Positions 1 to 7,934 of a stretch of DNA of 64,000 nt are shown piece by piece. A program made the translations under genes and the position numbers. The stretch is from JANLYC01 sp963750495 (lineage in GTDB: Bacteria; Actinomycetota; Actinomycetes; Propionibacteriales; Nocardioidaceae): positions 1,116,001-1,180,000 of the forward strand of contig CAVVQV010000004.1 in assembly GCA_963750495.1 (NCBI GenBank). The letters are read 5' to 3'. The first letter of the stretch is position 1; each line of letters begins with the position of its first letter. Under the pieces are notes generated by a model that saw only the letters and a list, made by a program, of their open reading frames with translations, did no database searches and had not been told where the DNA came from.

Positions 1-638
1 AGCGCCGGGATCAACGGCTCGAGGAGCGGTACGACGGCGGGGTGCTCGGCCACGCTGCGGCGGAAGCGCACGGCTCGCGCGCGACCATCACTCAGTCGGG
101 AGAGCACCTCGGCCAACCCGCGCTGGTCCCCGACGCTGCGTAGGTCGTCGAGCGTGGCGAAAAAGGTATCGACGGGCGGCGGATCGAGCGGCCGGAGCCC
201 GGACCGCAGGACCAGGTTCCCGGTCTCGAGGAAGCGGTGCCAGCGCAGCTCACCGAATGCCTGGGGACCTTCGCAACGCAACCGTGCCGCCGTATCGGGT
301 ACGTCGCCGTCGAGCAGGTCGACCAGCGCGCCCAGCACGAAGAACGTCTTGTCGGTGAGAAACACGTGCGCCCTGTCGACGAGCGGGCCCTGCGGGCCGA
401 GGAACCACTCGAGGACGGCCCGCTGCTTGTGCCGCAAGAGGTGGTTGGCCTTGTACTCCGTGGCAGGTGACCGGATGCGCTCGCGCACCTCGGCGACGCA
501 CGCCGCCGCGTCCTGGACGCTGAGCCAGACACTGCCGTGCGCGAAGACGTCGGTGTTGCCGCCGATCAGGTGCTCGCCCTCGGACCCGGACTCGTCGCAC
601 GCCACGCTCAGCGTCTGGTCCACCGCAGCGTCAGCCAT
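1..638 (-). CDS. DUF3800-like hypothetical protein (C-terminus outside window)
   Basis: An open frame runs on the minus strand from an ATG at 636-638 off the left edge, giving about 212 residues without a stop. The N-terminus has the sequence VACDESGSEG, which resembles the DES(G) start of DUF3800 proteins, where acidic residues suggest a nuclease-like fold. The rest (for example YKANHLLRHKQRAVLEWFLG) supports this only weakly. Function is unknown. The gene is divergent from pyc, with about 120 bases between the two starts. Codon use is strongly G/C-ending, as in the neighbours, so the frame looks real. The family assignment is tentative. Confidence 0.75.
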   Translation of the reverse strand, partial: MADAAVDQTLSVACDESGSEGEHLIGGNTDVFAHGSVWLSVQDAAACVAEVRERIRSPATEYKANHLLRHKQRAVLEWFLGPQGPLVDRAHVFLTDKTFFVLGALVDLLDGDVPDTAARLRCEGPQAFGELRWHRFLETGNLVLRSGLRPLDPPPVDTFFATLDDLRSVGDQRGLAEVLSRLSDGRARAVRFRRSVAEHPAVVPLLEPLIPA

Positions 639-747
639 GCCCCCGATCCTTGGTCAGACGCCGTCGGGACTCAACCGGTTTGACGGAGTGACCGCCGGTG
701 CGTCGCTTGTTCTGCGAGACCGTGCTGCCACGATCCGGACGGCTCCC

Positions 748-753
748 TAGGGT
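748..753 (+). promoter_or_regulatory. Candidate -10 box for leaderless pyc mRNA
   Basis: TAGGGT fits the actinobacterial TANNNT -10 pattern and ends 7 bases before the pyc ATG at 761, so transcription would begin at or next to the start codon. A G-rich stretch (TGGGGGC) lies between and could alternatively serve as a ribosome binding site. No convincing -35 is visible. Confidence 0.4.
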
Positions 754-760
754 TGGGGGC

Positions 761-3700
761 ATGTTCGCGAAAGTGCTGGTGGCCAACCGGGGTGAGATCG
801 CGGTGCGGGCGTTTCGGGCGGCGTACGAGCTCGGCGCCAGGACCGTGGCCGTGTTTCCGCACGAGGACCGCGGCTCCGAGCACCGGCTCAAGGCGGATGA
901 GGCCTACGAGATCGGCGAACGCGGTCACCCGGTGCGGGCCTACCTCGACCCGAGCGCCATCGTCGAGGCGGCCCGGCACGCCGAAGCCGAAGCGGTCTAC
1001 CCCGGGTACGGGTTCCTGTCTGAGAACCCCGGCCTGGCGGAAGCCTGCGCCGAGGCGGGCATCACCTTCGTCGGGCCGCCCGCCGAGATCCTTCGGTTGA
1101 CCGGAAACAAGGCGAGCGCGGTCCGGGCTGCCAAGGCCGCCGGCATCCCGGTGCTGACCAACATCGCACCTTCCGCTGATGTCGACGAGATCGTCACGGC
1201 TACGGCGACACTCACGTTTCCGGTGTTCGTCAAGGCGGTGGCCGGTGGTGGTGGGCGCGGCATGCGACGTGTCGACGACCCGGACCGGCTCCGCGATGCC
1301 GTCGAGTCCGCGATGCGCGAGGCCGACGGCGCCTTCGGGGATCCCACCGTCTTCGTCGAGGAGGCGGTGGTCGACCCACGCCACATCGAGGTCCAGATCC
1401 TCGCCGACGGCCAGGGAAACGTCCTCCACCTCTTCGAGCGCGACTGCTCCCTCCAACGTCGGCACCAGAAGGTCGTCGAGATCGCCCCGGCACCCAGTCT
1501 CGACCCCGACCTCCGGGAGCGCATCTGCGCCGACGCCGTGAAGTTCGCGCGCGAGATCGGATACGTCAACGCGGGCACGGTCGAGTTCCTGGTCGACGGA
1601 GACGGACGGCATGTCTTCATCGAGATGAACCCGCGTATCCAGGTCGAGCACACGGTGACGGAGGAGGTGACCGATGTCGACCTGGTGCAGTCGCAGCTGC
1701 GGATCGCCGCCGGTGAGTCGCTGGCCGATCTCGGGTTGCACCAGGACCAGATCGCGGTGCGTGGCTTCGCGCTGCAGTGCCGGATCACGACCGAGGACCC
1801 TGCGAACGGGTTTCGTCCCGACACGGGTCGCATCACGGCGTACCGCTCCCCCGGTGGCGCCGGGATCAGACTCGACGGTGGTACGACGTACACCGGTGCG
1901 GAGGTGTCAGCGCACTTCGACTCGATGCTGACGAAGCTGACCTGCCGCGGCCGGACCTTCGCGATCGCGGTCGACCGGGCGCGCCGGGCGGTGGCGGAGT
2001 TCCGGATCCGCGGCGTCGCCACGAACATCCCGTTCCTGCAGGCGGTGCTCGACGACCCCGACTTCCGAGCCGGACAGGTCACGACGTCGTTCATCGATCA
2101 GCATCCGCAGCTGCTCACGGCCCGGTCCTCCGCCGACCGCGGGACCCGGCTGCTGCACTATCTCGCCGACGTCACCGTCAATCGCCCGTACGGCACGGCA
2201 CCCACTTCGACTGACCCGACGGACAAGCTGCCCGCGCTGCCGGCCGGCCCACCGGCCGACGGGTCACGACAACGACTGCGCGCCCTCGGCGCGGAACAGT
2301 TCGCCGCCGACCTCCGGGCACAGCAGGCAGTCGCGGTGACCGACACGACCCTGCGCGACGCGCACCAGTCGCTGCTGGCGACCCGGATCCGTACCCGTGA
2401 CCTGACCGCCGTGGCACCGCACATCGCTGCGCTGACACCACAGCTGCTGTCGGTCGAGTGCTGGGGCGGTGCGACGTACGACGTCGCGTTGCGCTTCCTC
2501 GCCGAAGATCCCTGGGAGCGGCTTGCCCAGCTGCGCGAGGCGATGCCGAACCTCTGTCTGCAGATGCTGCTGCGCGGACGGAACACCGTGGGCTACACGC
2601 CCTACCCGACCCAGGTCACCGAAGCTTTCGTGGCCGAGGCGGCCGAGACCGGCATCGACATCTTCCGCATCTTCGATGCGCTGAACGACGTGGAGCAGAT
2701 GCGCGCCGCCATCGATGCGGTGCGTGGAACGCCGAGCAGCGTGGCCGAGGTGGCGCTCTGCTACACCGGCGATCTCAGCAGCCCGGGCGAGACGCTGTAC
2801 ACGCTCGACTACTACCTGCGCCTCGCCGAGCGGATCATAGCGGCGGGTGCCCACGTGCTCGCGATCAAGGACATGGCCGGGCTGCTGCGCGCACCGGCCG
2901 CGCGCACGTTGGTCACGGCGTTGCGCGAGCGTTTCGACCTGCCGGTACACCTGCACACGCACGACACTCCCGGTGGGCAGCTCGCCACCCTGCTGGCTGC
3001 GATCGAGTCCGGCGTCGACGCCGTGGATGTCGCCAGCGCCGCGCTTTCGGGCACCACCAGCCAGCCGGCCATGTCGGCACTGATCGGGGCCACCGACCAC
3101 ACCGACCGATCCACCGGCCTCGACCTGGACGCTGTGTGCGACCTCGAGCCGTACTGGGAGGCGACGCGTCGGCTGTACGCACCGTTCGAGGCAGGCCTCC
3201 CGGCGCCGACCGGACGCGTCTACACCCACGAGATCCCCGGCGGGCAGCTGTCCAACCTGCGCCAGCAGGCGATCGCGCTCGGCCTCGGCGAGAAGTTCGA
3301 GCAGATCGAGGACATGTACGCCGCAGCCAACGACATCCTCGGCAACATCGTGAAGGTCACTCCGTCGAGCAAGGTGGTCGGCGACCTCGCTCTCTCGCTG
3401 GTCGCCACCGACGCGGATCCTGCCGCCTTCGCAGCGGACCCCGGCGCCTTCGACGTGCCCGACTCGGTCATCGGGTTCCTCTCCGGCGAGCTCGGAGACC
3501 CCCCGGGCGGCTGGCCCGAGCCGTTCCGCACCAAGGCGCTGGCCGGCCGCACCGTCAAGCCCCGCGAGGAGAAGCTCGACCCGGCCGACGCTGCCGCGTT
3601 GGACAGCGACCGGCGTTCGGTGCTCAACCGGTTGCTGTTCCCCGGTCCGAGTCAGGCCTTCGCCGACTCGCGCGAGCGCTTCAGCGATCTGTCCGTGCTG

Positions 3701-4141
3701 CCGACCCGCGACTTCCTCTACGGCCTGGAGTTCGACGACGAGCACGACGTCTACCTCGAGGAGGGCGTCCGACTCATCCTGGGGGTGGAGTCGATCAGCC
3801 AACCCGACGAGCGCGGCATCCGGACCGTGATGTGCACGATCAACGGACAGCTCCGGCCGGTGTCGGTACGGGACCGCTCGGTCTCGTCCGACGCGCCCGC
3901 CCAGGAACGAGCCGACGCTGACGAGCCCGGTGAGGTCGGCGCGCCGTTCGACGGCGTCGTGTCCGTGCTCGTCGAGGCGGGCGACAAGGTCGAGTCGGGT
4001 CAGGCCGTGGCGACCATCGAGGCGATGAAGATGGAAGCCTCGATCACCACCCCGGTTGCGGGCACCGTCGAGCGCATCGCGCTGGATGGTCCGCGCAGCG
4101 TCGAGGGCGGCGACCTCGTCCTGGTCGTCAGCCCGGGCTGA
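761..4141 (+). CDS. pyc: Pyruvate carboxylase
   Basis: Single-chain, biotin-dependent pyruvate carboxylase (1126 aa), which makes oxaloacetate from pyruvate and bicarbonate with ATP. The order is classical. The biotin carboxylase domain is at about 1-450, with KVLVANRGEIAVR at the N-terminus and a GGGGRGMR ATP-grasp glycine loop near 160. The carboxyltransferase domain is at about 520-1000 (VTDTTLRDAHQSLLATR near 526). The biotinyl carrier domain is at the C-terminus, with the biotin lysine in EAMKMEAS at about residue 1090. Length matches the family. The open frame extends 21 codons upstream, but ATG 761 gives the conserved N-terminus and follows a TAGGGT box. The gene is monocistronic, convergent with the SpoIID gene, and ends inside a shared hairpin. 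Confidence 0.98.
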   Translation: MFAKVLVANRGEIAVRAFRAAYELGARTVAVFPHEDRGSEHRLKADEAYEIGERGHPVRAYLDPSAIVEAARHAEAEAVYPGYGFLSENPGLAEACAEAGITFVGPPAEILRLTGNKASAVRAAKAAGIPVLTNIAPSADVDEIVTATATLTFPVFVKAVAGGGGRGMRRVDDPDRLRDAVESAMREADGAFGDPTVFVEEAVVDPRHIEVQILADGQGNVLHLFERDCSLQRRHQKVVEIAPAPSLDPDLRERICADAVKFAREIGYVNAGTVEFLVDGDGRHVFIEMNPRIQVEHTVTEEVTDVDLVQSQLRIAAGESLADLGLHQDQIAVRGFALQCRITTEDPANGFRPDTGRITAYRSPGGAGIRLDGGTTYTGAEVSAHFDSMLTKLTCRGRTFAIAVDRARRAVAEFRIRGVATNIPFLQAVLDDPDFRAGQVTTSFIDQHPQLLTARSSADRGTRLLHYLADVTVNRPYGTAPTSTDPTDKLPALPAGPPADGSRQRLRALGAEQFAADLRAQQAVAVTDTTLRDAHQSLLATRIRTRDLTAVAPHIAALTPQLLSVECWGGATYDVALRFLAEDPWERLAQLREAMPNLCLQMLLRGRNTVGYTPYPTQVTEAFVAEAAETGIDIFRIFDALNDVEQMRAAIDAVRGTPSSVAEVALCYTGDLSSPGETLYTLDYYLRLAERIIAAGAHVLAIKDMAGLLRAPAARTLVTALRERFDLPVHLHTHDTPGGQLATLLAAIESGVDAVDVASAALSGTTSQPAMSALIGATDHTDRSTGLDLDAVCDLEPYWEATRRLYAPFEAGLPAPTGRVYTHEIPGGQLSNLRQQAIALGLGEKFEQIEDMYAAANDILGNIVKVTPSSKVVGDLALSLVATDADPAAFAADPGAFDVPDSVIGFLSGELGDPPGGWPEPFRTKALAGRTVKPREEKLDPADAAALDSDRRSVLNRLLFPGPSQAFADSRERFSDLSVLPTRDFLYGLEFDDEHDVYLEEGVRLILGVESISQPDERGIRTVMCTINGQLRPVSVRDRSVSSDAPAQERADADEPGEVGAPFDGVVSVLVEAGDKVESGQAVATIEAMKMEASITTPVAGTVERIALDGPRSVEGGDLVLVVSPG

Positions 4142-4173
4142 CGGCTCGGACCCCGGCCGTCGGAGCCGTCAGC
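4137..4173. terminator. Bidirectional terminator-like stem containing both stop codons
   Basis: A perfect 11-bp inverted repeat, GCTGACGGCTC (4137-4147) and GAGCCGTCAGC (4163-4173), is separated by a 15-base loop. It holds the TGA of pyc (4139-4141) and, on the other strand, the TGA of the SpoIID gene (4169-4171). There is no T-tract, as is usual in high-GC actinobacteria. By position it should act on both convergent transcripts. Confidence 0.6.
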
Positions 4174-5896
4174 TCTGGACGACCTTGAATTCACCAGTCG
4201 AAGAGATCCACGTGATCCGACCGTGCTGGAAGTCGACCCGCTGTCCGACCCTGATCGTGCGCACGTTGCTCGTGGGGTAACCGAGACTGCCGTCGGGTCC
4301 GCCCTGGTCGGTCGCCCAGTAGTGCAGGACGTGCCCGAACATCACGTGGGCACCGACTCCCGGCCTGGAGTAGAGGTAGCCGCGCTGCAGCCGGACCTTG
4401 TGACCCTTGCGCGGGGCCTTGAGGATGCCGGTCTCCGGCCACCCGACGTGAGACGACGGACCGCCGTACGCGCGATAGGTGAACAACAGCGGGCCCATCA
4501 GCTCGCGCGCCCCGGTCTTGGCGTTCCAGAAGATCCGGCCCTTCCTGAAGTTCTGCGCAGACCCGTCGTCGAGGACGTACTCGCCCGAGGTGGGCCGCCC
4601 GATCGAGGACTTGGCACCACCCAGCTCGCGCCAGCGCTCGATGATCGGGGTAGGTGCGATCGAGAACCAGGTCGAGCGCAGGTCGTACTGCCACCGGAAG
4701 TCGTCGCCGGTGAGGTACGCGGTCCCGTCGGTGCCTTCGAGCACGATCTGGCTGACGCGACCGCCCCAGACACCATGTCCGTCCCGCGACATGACGCGCA
4801 GGTCGATCAGCGAGCCGATCTCGGGATGCGCCGCCTCCAGCGAACCCGCCCTCACGTCGACCGACCAGCGGTGGACGCTGTTCCCCGGGAACCTGTCGTA
4901 CGGGTCACGCTCAGCCGGCAGGTAGGGAACGCTGCCGGCAGCAGTCCATCCACCGGACGAGGCCGAGAACTGCGTGAACGCCGGCTTCCCGCGATAGGAG
5001 AGGATCTGCTGGCGCGTCGCCGAGACCGCGGTGTTGCTCGAGGCCTGCTCAGCAGCAACTCCGCCGTACACCTGGCAGGCGGTGGTGTCACAGATCTGGT
5101 AGTAGCGGTGCGGGTTCTGGGCCCGCAGCCAGGCCGCGTACGTACGCGCCGCGACCGCTTGCGCGCGCAGCGCGGCCGGCTCCCAGGAGGCCGGCATCTC
5201 GTACGGGACAACGCCACGGACGTAGGCGTCCAGCGGCAGCACGTTGACGGTGTCCCGGACGGGAGCATGCGGGTACGGCGGCACCGAGCGGAGGGTGCCG
5301 CGGTAGCGCTGTCCCGTCACGTCCGACCCCGAAGGCACGAGCAGCGTCAGGGCGCCCTTGGCGGAGAACTCACCGGTGCCCTTGAGCTTCGCGCGCCCGT
5401 CTGGAATCTGCCAGGTGCGCCATCGGTCGGCCTTGTGGAACTGCACGACGGTTCCGCGGGTCACGGGGGTCAACCGCCAGCGGTCGACACCTTGCTTGTC
5501 GGGGAGCGCCCACGACGCACCGTCGGTGAGATCGCGCACCGTCAGCCCCGGCCTCGGTCGGACCTGGAGGTCGGACGTGGTGTCGGCGCTGATCAGGACC
5601 CGGACTCTGCCCGTTGCCCTGGTCCACGACGTGCCCGGGTAGTAGAAGTCGATGATCTTGTCGTAGCTGAGCCCCTTCAACGCCGCGCCCTGCGCGCCGT
5701 ACTGGCTCATCCCGTGCCCGTGGCCGTAACCGCGGCCACTGATCGTCCACGTTTTCGAGACCGGGACGTAGTACGTCTGGTCGGCCTGCGCTGCCGGACC
5801 CGTCAGGGTCAAGGCCAGAGGGGCGGCGATCACGACTGCAGCAAGCGCCGCGAGTCCGGTACGGGAGCGCCGCGGTGCGGTCGACGCAGGGGTCAT
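4169..5896 (-). CDS. SpoIID/LytB-domain secreted protein with LGFP-like tail
   Basis: A 575-aa exported protein. A signal peptide covers about 1-38 (hydrophobic LAALAAVVIAAPLALTLTG, then AQA-DQ). The SpoIID/LytB core is at about 50-400, with GYGHGHGMSQYGA at 57-69 and VVPYEMPASW at 229-238. Glu233 aligns with the catalytic glutamate of Bacillus SpoIID, a lytic transglycosylase that cuts peptide-free glycan and leaves anhydro-MurNAc ends (family knowledge). The C-terminal 150 residues carry LGFP-type cell-wall repeats (RWRELGGAKSSIGRPTSGE and similar). The start overlaps the amidase stop as ATGA (5893-5896), so the two are translationally coupled. Sporulation is not implied, since this domain is common in non-sporulating actinobacteria. 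Confidence 0.92.
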   Translation of the reverse strand: MTPASTAPRRSRTGLAALAAVVIAAPLALTLTGPAAQADQTYYVPVSKTWTISGRGYGHGHGMSQYGAQGAALKGLSYDKIIDFYYPGTSWTRATGRVRVLISADTTSDLQVRPRPGLTVRDLTDGASWALPDKQGVDRWRLTPVTRGTVVQFHKADRWRTWQIPDGRAKLKGTGEFSAKGALTLLVPSGSDVTGQRYRGTLRSVPPYPHAPVRDTVNVLPLDAYVRGVVPYEMPASWEPAALRAQAVAARTYAAWLRAQNPHRYYQICDTTACQVYGGVAAEQASSNTAVSATRQQILSYRGKPAFTQFSASSGGWTAAGSVPYLPAERDPYDRFPGNSVHRWSVDVRAGSLEAAHPEIGSLIDLRVMSRDGHGVWGGRVSQIVLEGTDGTAYLTGDDFRWQYDLRSTWFSIAPTPIIERWRELGGAKSSIGRPTSGEYVLDDGSAQNFRKGRIFWNAKTGARELMGPLLFTYRAYGGPSSHVGWPETGILKAPRKGHKVRLQRGYLYSRPGVGAHVMFGHVLHYWATDQGGPDGSLGYPTSNVRTIRVGQRVDFQHGRITWISSTGEFKVVQS

Positions 5897-7707
5897 CGGT
5901 AGCTCACAGTCGTTTGTCCGGTGGACTTGTCGTAGGTGATGGTTCCGTGCTGGAACCGGGCGTAGGAGGAGACGTCGGTGGTGCGCAGGTCCGTCTTGGG
6001 GAACCCCAGCCGGCCGGAGGGGCCGTGCAGGTGGCGGTACCTGACGAGAACCTTGCCGCTCAGCACGACGTGGGCACCGGTCTTTTCGTGCCAGTAGAGC
6101 CGGCCGCCCTCGAAGAACGCCGAGAGGCCCTTGCCCGGGTGGTGCAGCCGAGACCGTGGGTAGCCGAGCTCACCGGCGGTCTCTCTCTTGGCGACGTAGG
6201 CCGTGAGCAGCGGACTGGGACGCAGCGTCACGCGGCGACCGTTCTTGAAATAGGTACGCGCCTTCGTGAAGGTCGTGTGCCGGCCACCGTCAGCCGCCAC
6301 CTCGCCCATCCGAACCGGGCCGAGAGCGCCCTTGGCGCCGCCGCGGTTCAACCAGTGCCGCTCGATGACCGACGTGAATCCGTCGAGCCGCTTGTGCACC
6401 TTGCGTCGTAGCGTCGGCAGCCAGTCGTAGACCATCTCACCAGGGCAGGCGGTGGCCATCGCGTCGCGGTGTCCGGAGATCTGAGCGAAGCGCTTGCCGT
6501 TGATGTACGCGTGTCCGACGCCGCTTCGGTAGGCGGTGCCGAGGCGCCAGGCCACCAACCTGACCAGAGCCGCCCGCATCGCCTTCGTGGGCATGGTGTT
6601 GGTGAACTCCCCCATGAGGGAGATTCCCGTGCTGTTGACGTTGTAGTCGCCCGCATGGGCGCCACGCACCGGCTTACGGATCCCGCCCGCTCGTCCTTCG
6701 TAGACGGTCCCGTAGCGATCGATGAGGAAGTTGTAGCCGATGTCGCACCAGCCGCGAGACTGCGTGTGGTACGCGTAGATGCCGCGCACGACCGACGCGG
6801 ACTCTCGACGGGTGTAGGTGTTGCTCCCGGCGGTGTGGTGCACGAAGACAGCCTTGAACGTGTTGCCGAAGCGCGGCGACCAGCACGTGTCACCGAGGCT
6901 CTCGTCCGCTCCCCACTGCTTGCGGGTCACGATCCTGGGCCGTACGGGGAGCTGGTCCTTCGCAGTGTCGGTAGTACTCGTGGTGCCGCCCTTGGCGCTC
7001 GACGCGGAGGCAGCGCCGGCGGCTGTTGCGTCGTAGGCCGTGGTACCCGGGTCGATCGCAGCGACCGTCAGCCCGCTCGGACGATGGCCGTTGGCGTCGT
7101 ACACGGCGACCTCGACGGCGTCGGCCTGACCCACGTACAACGGCGCGGTGCCGTCGCGGACGGATGAGTCCTCGCCAGCGGCCGGACCCTCGTCGGGGTC
7201 CACGTCGACAGCGGTCCAGGGAGTCCAGCCGTGCGGGTCACGCGTCCGGACGGCTACCTCGACGGTGGAGGGGTCTACGGCCCCGTGGTCCCACGTCACG
7301 CCCAGCATCGAGAAGCCGCTCGACACGCGGCTACGGATGTGGGCGACCAATGGTGCCGGCTTCGCCTGCCTGGCGCTCTGGTCCTGCTGTGCCGTGACGA
7401 CTCGACGTGGTGCGGTGCGCTGGGACAGCGTCATCCGCTTCGCTGCCGGGACCGCTGGGATGACCACGTGGTGAACCCGCGGAGCCAGGGCGTGCGGGGT
7501 GCTCGCGCCGACAGCCGCCACGCGGCCCTGCGGCACGCCGGTTCGGTGCGAGGGGGGCGCCGAGGACGCGTCGGCCTGGCTGACCACCCCGAGGGGGACG
7601 ACCACCGCCAGCACGGCGGGTACGGCCACCGCTCCGATCCGAAGGCGTCCGACCACGGCGGACCGTGGATCCGTGTTCCGGGCTTCCGAGGGTGCGCGGA
7701 CTCGCAT
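5893..7707 (-). CDS. N-acetylmuramoyl-L-alanine amidase (PGRP/Amidase_2) with LGFP-like repeats
   Basis: A 604-aa exported amidase, expected to cleave the MurNAc-L-Ala bond. A hydrophobic segment at about 25-45 ends in SQADASS and fits a signal peptide. A beta-rich N-terminal region (about 115-220) precedes the PGRP domain at about 255-430. Zinc ligands are visible as VHHTAG (289-294), GHRDAMATACPG (His413, Cys421), and YEGRAGG carries the conserved Glu/Gly loop. LGFP-type repeats follow (about 450-600), as in the downstream SpoIID protein. ATG 7707 has a clear ribosome binding site (CAGGAG). It is the first gene of a two-gene unit with an AT-rich upstream region. Confidence 0.95.
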   Translation of the reverse strand: MRVRAPSEARNTDPRSAVVGRLRIGAVAVPAVLAVVVPLGVVSQADASSAPPSHRTGVPQGRVAAVGASTPHALAPRVHHVVIPAVPAAKRMTLSQRTAPRRVVTAQQDQSARQAKPAPLVAHIRSRVSSGFSMLGVTWDHGAVDPSTVEVAVRTRDPHGWTPWTAVDVDPDEGPAAGEDSSVRDGTAPLYVGQADAVEVAVYDANGHRPSGLTVAAIDPGTTAYDATAAGAASASSAKGGTTSTTDTAKDQLPVRPRIVTRKQWGADESLGDTCWSPRFGNTFKAVFVHHTAGSNTYTRRESASVVRGIYAYHTQSRGWCDIGYNFLIDRYGTVYEGRAGGIRKPVRGAHAGDYNVNSTGISLMGEFTNTMPTKAMRAALVRLVAWRLGTAYRSGVGHAYINGKRFAQISGHRDAMATACPGEMVYDWLPTLRRKVHKRLDGFTSVIERHWLNRGGAKGALGPVRMGEVAADGGRHTTFTKARTYFKNGRRVTLRPSPLLTAYVAKRETAGELGYPRSRLHHPGKGLSAFFEGGRLYWHEKTGAHVVLSGKVLVRYRHLHGPSGRLGFPKTDLRTTDVSSYARFQHGTITYDKSTGQTTVSYR

Positions 7708-7934
7708 GCATCACTCCTGGCGACATCGTCATCATCGTGCGTCACGGGGCTGTTGTGACAATTGTTAATGCTGTTATTGGTGGGGCAATCGGAACCGATT
7801 ATGTCCAGCATTCCCGAAGACGTGCTACCTGGACGCAGAATTCTTATAATCCTCCGCTGTAATTACACTGGTGTCATTTTTGCATTTCACCAATAGCCCT
7901 GAACTTTCCGCAATTCGCGGACGGAAAGCCGGCG
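7708..7934. other. AT-rich intergenic promoter region
   Basis: This 227-bp gap lies between the amidase start and the lpdA stop and is markedly richer in A/T than its surroundings, mainly at 7740-7890. It probably holds the promoter of the amidase-SpoIID unit; minus-strand TATAAG around 7844-7849 is a possible -10, but no paired -35 is convincing. No open frame looks coding. Confidence 0.4.
7904..7928 (-). terminator. Weak hairpin downstream of lpdA
   Basis: CTTTCCG (7904-7910) and CGGAAAG (7922-7928) form a 7-bp stem with an 11-base loop, starting 6 bases after the lpdA stop. A second, inner pairing CCGC/GCGG is possible. There is no T-tract. It could be a weak terminator or an operator. 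Confidence 0.3.

Noticed and set aside
671..1741. Long minus-strand frame opposite pyc
   Set aside because: It is the antisense shadow of the biotin carboxylase domain, has no family features, and arises from the high GC content; the same holds for 2264-3802.
4223..5902. 559-codon plus-strand frame over the SpoIID gene
   Set aside because: Composition is Arg/Gly/Val-rich without motifs, while the minus strand encodes a clear SpoIID protein.
7740..7890. AT-rich stretch as foreign DNA
   Set aside because: It is confined to the intergenic gap, and the flanking genes have normal codon use, so a promoter region is the simpler reading.
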